A DNA stretch of 64,000 nt. Origin: DASZFV01 sp035549075. GTDB taxonomy: Bacteria > Myxococcota_A > Polyangia > Fen-1088. The stretch lies in the NCBI GenBank assembly GCA_035549075.1, contig DASZRT010000087.1:3128-67127 (forward strand), read 5' to 3'. Every line of letters starts with the position of its first letter. Position 1 is the stretch's first letter. A model generated the notes under the pieces. It worked only from the letters and a program-made list of their open reading frames with translations. It did no database searches and had not been told where the DNA came from. Below, one piece after another: positions 53,725-63,634 of this stretch. Position numbers and translations under genes: made by a program.

Positions 53725-56088
53725 ATGACGGCGCCGCCAAAACGCTCGCTCGGGCTCAAGGTCATGGCCCCGCCGCCGCCGGCCGCGGACGCCGCCCGCG
53801 ATCCCGTCTGCGGCATGAGCGTCGACCCGGCGCGTGCCGCCGCGACACACGAGCACGCGGGAACGACCTACTACTTTTGCTCGACGGGGTGTGCGGCGCG
53901 CTTTCGTGGCGATCCCGAGCGCTACCTGCACCCCGACGCCGTCCCCGAGATGGGCGCGATGCACGCGCCGCCGGCGGCGAAGCCGGCTTCGCCGTCGCGC
54001 GCCGCGATCTGGACGTGCCCGATGGATCCCGAGGTGCGCCAGGACCATCCGGGCGCGTGCCCGAAGTGCGGCATGGCGCTCGAGCCGCTGGAGATCGCGC
54101 ACGACGCGGGCCCGAGCCCGGAGCTCGTCGACATGCGCCGCCGGTTCGTGGTCGCGGCCGCGCTGTCGGCGCCGCTCGTCGTGCTGTCGATGGGCGCGAT
54201 GTTCGCGCATGCGCTGGGCGGGCGCGTCGTGTCGTTCGTCGAGCTCGCGCTCGCGACGCCCGTCGTGCTGGGCGCGGGCTGGCCGCTGCTCACGCGCTTC
54301 GCGGCGTCGCTGCGCAACCGCAGCCCCAACATGTTCACGCTCATCGGGTTGGGTGTCATCGCGGCGTTCGCGTTCAGCGTCGTCGCGACGCTCGCGCCCG
54401 GGTTGTTCCCGGCGTCGCCTCACGGCGGCGTCGACGTCTACTTCGAGGCGGCGGCCGTCGTCGTGGCGCTCGTGCTGCTCGGGCAGTGGCTCGAGCTGGG
54501 CGCGCGCGCGAAGACGGGCGCGGCCGTGCGCGCGCTGCTCGACCTCGCGCCCAAGACCGCGCGCCGCGTGCGACCGGGCGCCGACGACGAGGAGATCCCG
54601 CTCGAGGCCGCGCGCGTGGGCGATCTGCTGCGCGTGCGCCCGGGCGAGCGCGTGCCCGTCGACGGCGTCATCGTCGAGGGCCGCGCCACGCTCGACGAGT
54701 CGATGCTCACGGGCGAGCCGCTGCCCGTCGAGCGCGGCCCGAACGAGCGCGTCGCGGGCGCGACCGTCAACGGCGCGTCGTCGTTCGTGCTGCGCGCCGA
54801 TCGCGTGGGCGCCGACACCTTGCTCGCGCGCATCGTGCGGCAGGTGCAAGAGGCGCAGCGCACGCGCGCGCCCATCCAGCGCCTCGCCGATCGCGTCGCC
54901 GCCGTCTTCGTGCCCGCCGTCGTCGCCGCCGCCGCCGTCGCGTTCGTCGCGTGGGCCGCGTTCGGTCCCGAGCCGCGCTTCGCGAACGCGCTGCTCTCGG
55001 CCGTGGCCGTGCTCGTCATCGCGTGCCCGTGCGCGCTCGGGCTCGCGACGCCGATGTCGATCCTCGTCGCGACGGGCCGCGCCGCGCGCGAAGGCGTGCT
55101 GTTCCGCGACGCCGAAGCGATCGAGCGAATCGAAAGGATCGACACGCTCGTCGTCGACAAGACCGGCACGCTCACCGAAGGCCGGCCGCGCGTCGTCGGC
55201 GTCGAGCCGGTCGCGGGCACGAGCGAGGATGACTTGCTGGCCGTCGCGGCGTCGCTCGCGCTCGCGAGCGAGCATCCGCTGTCGGCCGCCATCGTCGCCG
55301 AGGCGCGCGCGCGCGGCGCCGCGTTCGCTGCGGCGACGGACTTCCGTTCAATCCCCGGTCGCGGCGTCGCCGGCCGCGTCGGCGCGCGCGACGCGGCCCT
55401 CGGCAGCGCGGCGTTTCTCGGCGAGCGCGGCGTCGACGCTTCCGCCCTCGCGACCGACGAGCGCCGCGCGCGTGGCGAGACGCTCGTCTTCGTCGCCGTG
55501 TCAGGCACGCTCGCGGGTGCCATCGCCGTCGCCGATCGCGTGCGCGACACGACGGCCGAGGCTTTGCGCGCGCTGCGCGCCGACGGTGTCCGCGTCGTCA
55601 TGCTCACGGGCGATGCGCGCGCAACGGCCGAGGCGATCGGCCACGCGCTCGGGATCGAATCGGACGACGTCCTCGCCGAACGCACGCCCGAAGACAAGGC
55701 CGCCGAGGTGAAGCGCCTGCGCGCCGTGGGCCGCGTCGTCGGCATGGCGGGCGACGGCGTCAACGACGCGCCCGCGCTCGCGACCGCCGACGTCGGCTTC
55801 GCCATGGGCACGGGCACCGACGTCGCCATCGAGAGCGCCGCCGTGACGCTCGTGCGCGGCGATCTCGGCGCCGTCGCGCGCGCGCGCGCCCTCGGCCGCG
55901 CGACGATGCGCAACATCCGCCAGAACCTCTTCTTCGCCTTCGTCTACAACGCCGTCGGCATTCCGCTCGCGGCCGGCGTCTCGTTTCCGTGGCTGGGCGT
56001 GCGCCTCGGACCGATGTTCGCCGCCGCGGCGATGGCGGCCAGCTCAATCTCGGTGATCGGGAACGCGCTTCGGTTGGCGCGTCGCTGA
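53725..56088 (+). CDS. Copper/silver-type P1B ATPase with YHS and metal-binding N-terminal domains
   Basis: A 787-residue P-type ATPase. The N-terminus has a YHS domain (DPVCGMSVDPARAAATHEH) and a heavy-metal-binding segment (WTCPMDPEVRQDHPGACPKCGM) in place of the usual HMA domains. Eight membrane segments follow. Key motifs are CPC in ACPCALGLATP, the phosphorylation site DKTGTLT, SEHPLS and GDGVNDAP. It would export Cu(I) or Ag(I) to the periplasm. The ATG at 53725 has an AAAGGGG ribosome binding site. No adjacent CueR or chaperone gene is visible. Confidence 0.9.
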   Translation: MTAPPKRSLGLKVMAPPPPAADAARDPVCGMSVDPARAAATHEHAGTTYYFCSTGCAARFRGDPERYLHPDAVPEMGAMHAPPAAKPASPSRAAIWTCPMDPEVRQDHPGACPKCGMALEPLEIAHDAGPSPELVDMRRRFVVAAALSAPLVVLSMGAMFAHALGGRVVSFVELALATPVVLGAGWPLLTRFAASLRNRSPNMFTLIGLGVIAAFAFSVVATLAPGLFPASPHGGVDVYFEAAAVVVALVLLGQWLELGARAKTGAAVRALLDLAPKTARRVRPGADDEEIPLEAARVGDLLRVRPGERVPVDGVIVEGRATLDESMLTGEPLPVERGPNERVAGATVNGASSFVLRADRVGADTLLARIVRQVQEAQRTRAPIQRLADRVAAVFVPAVVAAAAVAFVAWAAFGPEPRFANALLSAVAVLVIACPCALGLATPMSILVATGRAAREGVLFRDAEAIERIERIDTLVVDKTGTLTEGRPRVVGVEPVAGTSEDDLLAVAASLALASEHPLSAAIVAEARARGAAFAAATDFRSIPGRGVAGRVGARDAALGSAAFLGERGVDASALATDERRARGETLVFVAVSGTLAGAIAVADRVRDTTAEALRALRADGVRVVMLTGDARATAEAIGHALGIESDDVLAERTPEDKAAEVKRLRAVGRVVGMAGDGVNDAPALATADVGFAMGTGTDVAIESAAVTLVRGDLGAVARARALGRATMRNIRQNLFFAFVYNAVGIPLAAGVSFPWLGVRLGPMFAAAAMAASSISVIGNALRLARR

Positions 56089-56159
56089 GCCTGCGGCAGA
56101 TTGCCGCATCTCTCCGATCTGGTTCGCAGCTGTCCGTGCGATCATATTGGCCCCCATCG

Positions 56160-58805
56160 ATGACGGCCTGTCTCGATCTCACCGCCGCGCTCGCCTTCGT
56201 CTCGGGGCGCGGCACGTTCGACGCGCGCGCCGAGATCGTCGCGCACCTCGAGGGCTGCGCCACGTGCCGCGAGCTGGTCATGGCGACGCGGCCGCACGAT
56301 TGGCTCGAGGAGACGGCCGCCGCCGATGGCGCGACGCCGCGCCCGCGCGAGGCAGCCACGCCGCGCGCGCGCGCGCCCGAGGTGCCGATCTCGCGCGGCA
56401 CTCAGGTGGGCCGCTACACGATCCTCGACGTCATCGGCCGCGGCGGCTTCGGCGAGGTCTACGCCGCCTACGATCCCGAGCTGGATCGCAAGATCGCCAT
56501 CAAGTTCCTGCGACCCACGGGGCAGGGCAGCTCGCCCAACGACGAAGCCAAGCTGCTGCGCGAGGCGAAGGCGATCGCGAAGCTGTCGCACCCGAACGTC
56601 GTGACGGTCTACGACGCCGGCACGTTCGGCGCGCGCGTGTTCGTCGCCATGGAGTTCGTCGACGGCGCGACGTTGCGCGACTGGGCGCGCGAGGCGCAAC
56701 GTTCGCGCGCCGAGATCCTCGCCGTGTTCGAGCGGGCGGCGCGCGGGCTCGGGGCGGCTCACGAGGTCGGGCTCGTGCACCGCGACTTCAAACCGAGCAA
56801 CGTCATGGTCCGCAAGGACGGCCACGTGTTCGTCATGGACTTCGGGCGCGTCCGCCAGATCACCGACGCCGAGGAGTCCCCGGGCGGCGGCGCCGAGCTC
56901 GGCACCGCGGGCGAGACCGACCTCGACCTCACGCGGACGGGCGAGATCGTCGGAACGCCGGCGTACATGGCGCCCGAGCAGCTCGAGGGCGAACGCACCG
57001 ACGCGCGCACCGACCAGTTCAGCTTTTGTGTCGCGCTCTACGGCGCCTTGTACGGCGAGCGCCCGTTCGACGGCGACACGCTCTTCACGATCCGCGACAA
57101 CGTGCTCGCGGGCCGCGTGCGCCCGCCGCCCGAGAAGACCACCGTGCCGACGTGGATCCGCCGCGTGCTGCTGCGCGGGCTCTCGATCGATCCGGCGCGC
57201 CGCTACCCGTCGATGGACGCGCTCGTGGCGGCGCTCGCGCACGATCCGGCGCGGCGGCGACGGCGGCAGCTCGCCCTCGCGGCCACGGCGGTCGCCGGGC
57301 TCGCCGTCGCGCTCGGCGTGAGCCGCCACGTCGCGAACGTGCGCGCCACATGCGCGGCCGGGCCGGCGCGCCTCGCGGGCGCGTGGGAGCCGGGCGGCGT
57401 GGATTCGCCGCGCAAGGAGGAGATTCGCGCCGCCTTCACGCGCACGGGCAAGTCCTACGCCGCGCTCACCTACGCGCGCACGGCGTCGCTCCTCGACGCC
57501 TACGCCGATCGCTGGGTCGCGATGTTCCGCGACGCCTGCGAGGCGACGCGCGTGCGCGGCGAGCAGAGCGAGGACGCGCTTCGCCTGCGCGAGGCCTGCC
57601 TCGACGACCGCGCGCGCGACCTGCGCGCGCTCACCGATGTCTACGCGCGCGCCGACGTCGGCGTCGTGCACAACGCCATCAGCGCCGCGACGGCGCTGCC
57701 CGCGCTCGAGGCCTGCGCCGACCTCGCGGCGCTCCGCGCGGGCGGGTCGGCGTTCGACGCGAAGACGCGCGGGCGCGACGACGGGTTCCGCGATCGCTTC
57801 GCGCGCGTGCAGGCGCTCTTGCAATCGGGGCAGTGCGCCGCCGCCGGCGCCGAGGGCCGGCCGCTGCTCGACGACCTCCGCGCCGCGAAGCTGCGGCCGC
57901 TCCTCGCGCAGACGCTGGCGCTCATGGGCACGCTGAGCGACGACTGCGGCGAGGCGCGCGAGTCGATCGCGTGGCTCAAGGAGGCCTACTTCACGGCCGA
58001 GGCGGCGCGCCTCGACCGCCTGGCCGCCGAGGCCGCCGCGCGCATCCCCGTGCTGGCCGTCAACCGCCTCGGCGACGCCAAGACGGCGCGCGATTGGCTC
58101 GAGATCATGCGCGCGACGCTCGAGCGCACGGGCCCCGACGATCGCCTTCAGTCGATGCTGGCCTCGGCCGAGGCGCTCGTCGCCGACGCCGCCGACGACC
58201 GAGACGCCGCGATCGCCGCCGCGCGCCGCGCGCTCGACCTGTCGCGCCGCGCGCTCGGCCCCGATCACGTGCAGACGCTGCTCGTGTTCACGAACCTCGG
58301 CGTCGAGCTCGCCAACGGCGGTCACGTCGGGGAGGCGCTGTCCGTCTATCGCGAGGCCGACGACGCGACGGTGCGCGCGCTCGGCCCCGAGCACCCGGCG
58401 CTCGGCAACCTCGCCAACAACGAGTGCGAGGCGCTCAACACACTGGGCCGCCACGCCGAGGCCGCCACGCAGTGCCGGCGCGCCATCGACATCTGGATCG
58501 CGGCGGGCGCCGACGAGGCGACCGTCTCGTTCGGGCGCACGGGCCTCGGGATCGCGCTGCTCGGGCTCGGGCGCCCGGAGGACGCGATCGCGCCGCTCGA
58601 GACGGCGCTGCACGATCGCGTCGAGCGCGACGTCGCGCCGCGCTGGATCGCCGAGACGCGCTTCGCGCTCGCCCGCGCGCTGTGGTCGCGCCCCGCCGAT
58701 CACGAGCGCGCGCGGGCGCTGGCCCAGCAGGCGCGCGTCGGCGCGGCCGGCGTCGACGCGAAGATGGCGTCGCAGATCGACACGTGGCTCGCCAAGCCGT
58801 CGTGA
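56160..58805 (+). CDS. Ser/Thr protein kinase with N-terminal zinc-finger-like segment and C-terminal TPR-like repeats
   Basis: An 881-residue protein. Residues 4-36 hold C4, H29, C33 and C36, the zf-HC2 (anti-sigma-like) pattern seen before some myxobacterial kinases. The kinase domain at about 83-355 has the P-loop IGRGGFGEVY, K115, the catalytic loop HRDFKPSNVM and DFGRVRQ. A membrane span lies at about 378-395. The outer or C-terminal half forms about five TPR-like helical repeats. The kinase looks active by motif. Start ATG 56160. Its substrate is unknown; myxobacteria have many such kinases. Confidence 0.9.
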   Translation: MTACLDLTAALAFVSGRGTFDARAEIVAHLEGCATCRELVMATRPHDWLEETAAADGATPRPREAATPRARAPEVPISRGTQVGRYTILDVIGRGGFGEVYAAYDPELDRKIAIKFLRPTGQGSSPNDEAKLLREAKAIAKLSHPNVVTVYDAGTFGARVFVAMEFVDGATLRDWAREAQRSRAEILAVFERAARGLGAAHEVGLVHRDFKPSNVMVRKDGHVFVMDFGRVRQITDAEESPGGGAELGTAGETDLDLTRTGEIVGTPAYMAPEQLEGERTDARTDQFSFCVALYGALYGERPFDGDTLFTIRDNVLAGRVRPPPEKTTVPTWIRRVLLRGLSIDPARRYPSMDALVAALAHDPARRRRRQLALAATAVAGLAVALGVSRHVANVRATCAAGPARLAGAWEPGGVDSPRKEEIRAAFTRTGKSYAALTYARTASLLDAYADRWVAMFRDACEATRVRGEQSEDALRLREACLDDRARDLRALTDVYARADVGVVHNAISAATALPALEACADLAALRAGGSAFDAKTRGRDDGFRDRFARVQALLQSGQCAAAGAEGRPLLDDLRAAKLRPLLAQTLALMGTLSDDCGEARESIAWLKEAYFTAEAARLDRLAAEAAARIPVLAVNRLGDAKTARDWLEIMRATLERTGPDDRLQSMLASAEALVADAADDRDAAIAAARRALDLSRRALGPDHVQTLLVFTNLGVELANGGHVGEALSVYREADDATVRALGPEHPALGNLANNECEALNTLGRHAEAATQCRRAIDIWIAAGADEATVSFGRTGLGIALLGLGRPEDAIAPLETALHDRVERDVAPRWIAETRFALARALWSRPADHERARALAQQARVGAAGVDAKMASQIDTWLAKPS

Positions 58806-58821
58806 GATGCTCGCGCGCGCC

Positions 58822-59298
58822 ATGAGCCAAAGCCAACCTCCCTCGTGCGCCGTGTGCGCGTCGCTCTCCGGTCCGGGGCGCCTCGAGCCCGTCTTCGAAA
58901 ATTCGCTGTGGCACGTGCGGCCCGCGCCGTCGCCGCCCGGCGTGCCGGGCTGGATGATGATGATCAGCCGCCGTCACGTCGGCGGGCCCGCGCACTTCGA
59001 CGACGACGAGGCGCGCTCGTTCGGGCCGTCGCTGCGCCACTTCGAACGCGTCCTCGAGCGCGTCACGGGCGCGCTGCGCATCTACACGGCGGCCATGGGC
59101 GAGAGCTCGCCGCACTTCCACGCGCACATGGTGCCGCGCCTGCCGACGATGCCGAAGGACGCGAAGGGCTGGGGCGTGTTCGACCTCGAGCGCGCGGCGC
59201 GCGTCGGCGAGATCGCCGTCGACGCCGCCGAGGTCGACCGCGTCGTCGCGGCTTACGCACGCGCGCTCGCCGACGAGCCGCCGCCCGAATGGGTCTGA
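58822..59298 (+). CDS. HIT-like protein (truncated type)
   Basis: A 158-residue protein. The histidine triad-like motif is HFHAHMVPR near residue 95, one of the forms in HIT/galactose-1-phosphate uridylyltransferase-like proteins. An N-terminal CxxC (CAVCAS) may bind zinc. The start was set at ATG 58822; ATG 58807 in the same frame is an alternative, and neither has a strong ribosome binding site. It follows the kinase stop by 16 bases and is probably co-transcribed. Confidence 0.7.
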   Translation: MSQSQPPSCAVCASLSGPGRLEPVFENSLWHVRPAPSPPGVPGWMMMISRRHVGGPAHFDDDEARSFGPSLRHFERVLERVTGALRIYTAAMGESSPHFHAHMVPRLPTMPKDAKGWGVFDLERAARVGEIAVDAAEVDRVVAAYARALADEPPPEWV

Positions 59299-59385
59299 AG
59301 ACGTTGGCCCTGTAAATCCCGCCCTTTTTTCAGCGCGGCGCGACGTCCCACACGCGCCGCCAAATTTTTCGTCGCGCGGTTTGAT

Positions 59386-59403
59386 CGCGCGCGCGCGCGC
59401 GCG
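59386..59403. repeat. Alternating CG tract of 18 bases
   Basis: A run of nine CG dinucleotides (59386-59403) within the 150-base space before the DUF1592 operon. Such tracts can adopt Z-DNA. It lies between an AT-rich patch (CAAATTTTTC, about 59361-59370) and the operon start; its role is unknown. Confidence 0.6.
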
Positions 59404-59448
59404 ACCACCAGTAGGATGGTGAGACTCGCTCGTACTGAGGAGGGACCG

Positions 59449-61227
59449 ATGCGGCATTCGACCCCCAGGCCCCGCATGATCTGTGTCCTGTTGGGCGCAG
59501 CTTCGCTCGCGGCGGCGTGCACTGGACAGATCCGCGGCGGCACGCCCGCAGGTCAGACCGGCCAAGGGGCTGCCGGCGCGGGCGCGTCTTCGGGCTCGGG
59601 CGGCTCGAGCGCGACCGGCGGCGGCGACGTCGTCGGGCCCGCCGTGCTCGGCGGGCTCGCGCCCGAGCAGGTGCTCGCGTCGTCGATGTGCAAGGCGCCG
59701 AGCCCGGGGCGCGCGCCGCTGCGCCGCCTCAGCAACACGGAGTACCGCAACACCGTCGGCGATCTCTTCGCGGGCGTGCCGTCCGTGACGTCGCTCGTCG
59801 CGGCGGCGACGGCGACCTTCCCGCCCGAGCCGCAGTCGCTCGGCTTCCGCAACAGCGCCGACTACCTCACCGTACCGTCGCTCGCGGCGCAGGCCTACCT
59901 CGACGCCGCCGATCAGCTCTCGACGGCGGCGGCCGCGGCGACGGGCTTCGTGACGTGTGCGGGCGGCACGCAAGACGCGAAGTGCGCGAGCGACTTCATC
60001 GCTTCGTTCGGCAAGAAGGTCTACCGCCGCCCGCTCGCCGCCGACGACACGGCCCGCTACACGACGCTCTACAACAAGGCGATCTCGTCGGGCTACGACT
60101 TCAAGACCGGCATCGAGTGGATCATCTTCTCGATGCTGCAGTCGCCGCAGTTCCTCTACCGCTTCGAGCTCGGCGGCACGGCCGCGGCCACGTACACGAA
60201 GCCGTCGCCGTACGAGCTCGCCTCGCGCCTGTCGTACCTCTATTGGCAGAGCATGCCAGACGCGACGTTGTTCGCGGCCGCCGACGCGGGCCAGCTGGAG
60301 ACGCAGGCGCAGATCGAGGCGCAGGCGCGCCGGCTGCTCGCCGATCCCAAGGCGTCGCGCCTCGTCGAGTACTTCGACGAGTGGCTCGAGCTCGACGCCA
60401 TGCAAGAGATGACGCGCGACGCGACGATTTACCCGAACCTCGATCCGCAGCTGCCGTCGCTCATGGAACAGGAGACGAACGCCTTCGTGAGCGATCTGTT
60501 GAAGTCGCCCACGGGCAGCTTCGATCAGCTGCTCACGGCGCCGTACACGTTCGCGAACGCCGAGCTCGCGAAGCACTACGGCCTGCAGGGCCCGACGACG
60601 GCGAGCTTCGTGCGCGTCCCGACGACGGGTCGCTCGGGCATCCTCACGCAGGGCATGATGATCGCGCACGACAAGGCGACGCGGACGTCGATCGTCCGCC
60701 GCGGCGAGAAGATCCGCACGGGCGTGCTGTGCCAGAACGTGCCGGCGCCGCCGCCCAACGTCGACATCTCGGCGCTCGAGAAGACGGGCACGAACCTCTC
60801 GCAGCGGCAGCGCCTCGAGCAGCATCGCCAGCAGGCGAGCTGCAACTCGTGCCACCAGCTCATGGACCCGCTCGGTGTCGTGTTCGAAGGCTTCGACGCC
60901 GTGGGACGCCCGCGCACCGTCGACGAGATGGGCGACGCCGTCGACACGCACAGCACGATCACGCTCACGCAGGACGCCAACGGCGACGTCGCCGATCCCG
61001 TGGCGCTCGGCCAGCTGCTCGCGAAGAGCGATCAGGTGCGCGGCTGCTACGTCACGAACTCGTTCCGCTTCTTCTACGGCCGCGAGGTCGAGGCGCCCGA
61101 CGCGTGCTCGATGGCGCGCCTGCTCGTCGACTTCAAGGGCACGAGCTTCAACCTCACCGAGCTGCTCGTGTCGCTCACGAGGACCGACGCCTTCCTCTAC
61201 CGCCCGCTGCCGGAGGTGACGCCGTGA
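59449..61227 (+). CDS. DUF1592/DUF1588-type heme-binding lipoprotein
   Basis: A 592-residue exported lipoprotein (signal with lipobox SLAAAC near residue 24). After a Gly/Ser-rich linker come the PL-type domains DUF1587/1592/1588/1585: RRLSNTEYRNTVGDLF, FGKKVYRRPL, YELASRLSYLYWQSMPD, TFANAELAKHYGL and a c-type heme site CNSCH in SCNSCHQLMDPLG. These families form the cytochrome-like part of planctomycete and myxobacterial secreted complexes. The ATG at 59449 follows GAGGAGGG. It overlaps the DUF1552 gene by one base, so both form one complex or pathway. Confidence 0.9.
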   Translation: MRHSTPRPRMICVLLGAASLAAACTGQIRGGTPAGQTGQGAAGAGASSGSGGSSATGGGDVVGPAVLGGLAPEQVLASSMCKAPSPGRAPLRRLSNTEYRNTVGDLFAGVPSVTSLVAAATATFPPEPQSLGFRNSADYLTVPSLAAQAYLDAADQLSTAAAAATGFVTCAGGTQDAKCASDFIASFGKKVYRRPLAADDTARYTTLYNKAISSGYDFKTGIEWIIFSMLQSPQFLYRFELGGTAAATYTKPSPYELASRLSYLYWQSMPDATLFAAADAGQLETQAQIEAQARRLLADPKASRLVEYFDEWLELDAMQEMTRDATIYPNLDPQLPSLMEQETNAFVSDLLKSPTGSFDQLLTAPYTFANAELAKHYGLQGPTTASFVRVPTTGRSGILTQGMMIAHDKATRTSIVRRGEKIRTGVLCQNVPAPPPNVDISALEKTGTNLSQRQRLEQHRQQASCNSCHQLMDPLGVVFEGFDAVGRPRTVDEMGDAVDTHSTITLTQDANGDVADPVALGQLLAKSDQVRGCYVTNSFRFFYGREVEAPDACSMARLLVDFKGTSFNLTELLVSLTRTDAFLYRPLPEVTP

Positions 61228-62633
61228 TGTTCAAACCCCCGAAGCGCCTCTCTCGCCGCACGTTCCTACGCGGCGCGGGCGGCGTCGCCCTCGGCCTGCC
61301 GATGCTCGACGCCATGAGGCCTCGCGCGGCGCGCGGCGCGACCGCGGCGGCCTCGCCGCGCCGGATCATGTTCGTGTTCCAGGCCAACGGCGATCAGATC
61401 TCGCGGCGCTTCACGCAGGTGGGCGAGACCACCTTCGCGTTCGACGAGTTCCTCGCGCCGCTCCAGCCCTACCGCAACGACCTGCTCATCCTCAACAACC
61501 TCGACAAGCGCTTCTCGAAGCTGCCGTCGGGCCAGGTCGCCGACAACCACGAGCAGGGAGGCAGCTCGCTCGCGCCGTGGCCGTCGGGCACGGGCTCGTA
61601 CCCCATCGGCGGCTCGAACGGCCTGACGATCGGCTTCGTGCAGGGCCCCAGCGCCGATCGCGCCATCGGCGACGCCATCCTCGCGAAGAACCCGACGCTG
61701 CCGTACCGCCACCTCGTCTACCGCGTGGGCGGCAACCACAACGACATCTGGAACCTGCACTCGCACGCGGGCCCCGTCGGCACGCAGAGCCCGATCCCGC
61801 CCGAGACCGATCCTTACGCGGCCTACGCGCGCATCTTCACGTCGTTCCCCGGCACGAACGACGCGGCGGCGGCGGCGGCCGTCGCGAAGAAGCTCGCCAA
61901 GAAGCAGTCGGCGCTCGACCTCGTGCTGGCCGAGGCGACGGCGCTCGAGTCGAAGGTCGGCGCCGGCGACAAGATGAAGCTCGACCTGCACATGACGTCG
62001 GTGCGCGACATCGAGCGCACGCTGCAGACGGGCGGCGGCGCGACGATGGTTGGCGCGTCGTGCGCGCCGTTCGACCTGGGCACGAAGATCGACGTCTTCA
62101 ACGACGACAACCACGTCGTCATGGGCCAGCTGTTCTTCAAGATCTCGGCGCTGGCCTTCGCGTGCGATCTCACGCGCACGATCCAGTTCAACTGGAGCGG
62201 CAACACGAGCGACCGCGTCTACAAGAACCTGGGCATGACCGACGGCCACCACACGATGAGCCACGTCAGCACCGACGACTCGTTCGCGAAGATTCGTCAG
62301 ATCCACAAGCACCTGTGGACGCAGAACACGACGCTCTACGACTTGCTGAAGGCGACGCCCGACGGCGACGGCACGCTGTGGGACAACACGCTCGTCGTGC
62401 ACTGGAACGAGCTCGCGCAAGGCGACACGCACGCCATCAACAACTGCATGGTGATCTTCGCGGGCGTCGCGCAGAGCTTCTTCCGCCGCGGCCGCATGGT
62501 CGACTTCCAGAACAAGGCCTCGTACTCGGACATGCTGCTGTCCTGCTTCCAGTACATGGGGCTCACCGACGTCACGAGCTTCGGCGACGCACGCCTCGCG
62601 GCCACGGGGATGCCCCTCGCGGGGCTGACGTGA
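61227..62633 (+). CDS. DUF1552 Tat-exported protein
   Basis: A 468-residue protein with an N-terminal twin-arginine signal RRTFLRGAGGVALGLPML. The DUF1552 body is recognised by RRIMFVFQANGD, the DLLILNNLDKRF segment, the HNDIWNLHSHAG motif and the conserved TRTIQFNWSGN. It always pairs with DUF1592 partners, as here, where the ATG (61227) shares a base with the DUF1592 stop. The reaction is not known; a role in periplasmic or surface polymer modification is conjecture. Confidence 0.9.
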   Translation: MFKPPKRLSRRTFLRGAGGVALGLPMLDAMRPRAARGATAAASPRRIMFVFQANGDQISRRFTQVGETTFAFDEFLAPLQPYRNDLLILNNLDKRFSKLPSGQVADNHEQGGSSLAPWPSGTGSYPIGGSNGLTIGFVQGPSADRAIGDAILAKNPTLPYRHLVYRVGGNHNDIWNLHSHAGPVGTQSPIPPETDPYAAYARIFTSFPGTNDAAAAAAVAKKLAKKQSALDLVLAEATALESKVGAGDKMKLDLHMTSVRDIERTLQTGGGATMVGASCAPFDLGTKIDVFNDDNHVVMGQLFFKISALAFACDLTRTIQFNWSGNTSDRVYKNLGMTDGHHTMSHVSTDDSFAKIRQIHKHLWTQNTTLYDLLKATPDGDGTLWDNTLVVHWNELAQGDTHAINNCMVIFAGVAQSFFRRGRMVDFQNKASYSDMLLSCFQYMGLTDVTSFGDARLAATGMPLAGLT

Positions 62634-63634
62634 GGCGCGGCGGCGCGGCCGCCCTCGTCGCGCTCGTGTGCCTCGGCTGCGGCACGGGCAACGTCGGTGG
62701 CGACAACGGTCGTGGCGGTTCGGGCGGCGCGACGGCGACGGGCGGCACGACGAACGAGCCGCCCGCGACGGGCGGCACGACCGCGACGGGCGGCACGACC
62801 GACACGCAGCCCGACGCGGGCGTGGGGGGCGCGACGGGCACCGGCGGCGCGACGAGCACGGGCGGTTCCGGCGGCAGCGGCGGCACCCCAGCGTCGTCGT
62901 GCGCGGGCCGCCTCGTTTGCGACGACTTCGAAGCCACGGCCGTCGGCGCGAAGCCGGGCGCGCCGTGGGCCGTGCACGCGTCGAGCACGAACAAGACGGC
63001 GACGGGCACGGTCGTCGTCGACGACGCGCACGCCCACTCGGGCCAGCACGCGGTCAAGGTCGCCATCACGGCGACGACGACGACCGACACCTACCGCGAG
63101 GCCTACCTCTCGATCACGGGCGCGCCGCTCATCCCGCTGCCGGCGAATCACCTCTACGGCCGCTTCATGATCTACACGGAGCGCATCCCCGACAAGACGG
63201 TGCACTGGACGATCGCGCACGGCGACGGCCCCGTCGACGGCGGCAGCGCGACCTACAACTACGGCGGCATGGGCGGCCTCATGGCCAACTACTACCGCTC
63301 GTACACCAACAACTCACCCGCGGCCGACTGCTGGCAGACGAAGAACAGCGCCTTTCCGACGGGCGATTGGGTGTGCGTCGGCTTCGAGTACGACGGCGGC
63401 GGCAACCAGATGCGCTTCTCGCTCGACGGCCACGACGTGCCCGAGCTCGACGTCGTGGGCCTCTCGAAGACCGACATGACGTGCACCGTGAAGGGCGTCG
63501 ATGGTCAATGGATCGCGCCCACGTTCAAGAACGTGAGCGTCGGCTGGGAGAGCTACCAGCACGACGTCGCGGGGGCGCACGAGGCGTGGATCGACGACGT
63601 CGTCCTCGACGACGAGCCCGTCGGTTGCCCGTAG
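62630..63634 (+). CDS. Secreted lectin-like (concanavalin-fold) lipoprotein with Gly/Thr repeats
   Basis: A 334-residue lipoprotein. The signal peptide has lipobox LVCLGC near residue 15. A low-complexity linker of tandem TGGTT and TGGA-like units (about 28-95) resembles myxobacterial stalk linkers. The C-terminal domain (LVCDDFEATAVGAKPGAPWAV, GRFMIYTERIPDKTVHWTIAHG, WVCVGFEYDGG) is a concanavalin-like carbohydrate-binding fold. The GTG at 62630 overlaps the DUF1552 stop by 4 bases. It is the third gene of the operon and may bring substrate or target the complex to glycans. Confidence 0.8.
   Translation: MRRGGAAALVALVCLGCGTGNVGGDNGRGGSGGATATGGTTNEPPATGGTTATGGTTDTQPDAGVGGATGTGGATSTGGSGGSGGTPASSCAGRLVCDDFEATAVGAKPGAPWAVHASSTNKTATGTVVVDDAHAHSGQHAVKVAITATTTTDTYREAYLSITGAPLIPLPANHLYGRFMIYTERIPDKTVHWTIAHGDGPVDGGSATYNYGGMGGLMANYYRSYTNNSPAADCWQTKNSAFPTGDWVCVGFEYDGGGNQMRFSLDGHDVPELDVVGLSKTDMTCTVKGVDGQWIAPTFKNVSVGWESYQHDVAGAHEAWIDDVVLDDEPVGCP

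Noticed and set aside
58435..60951. An 838-codon reverse-strand frame
   Set aside because: Antisense to kinase, HIT and DUF1592 genes, with no recognisable domain.
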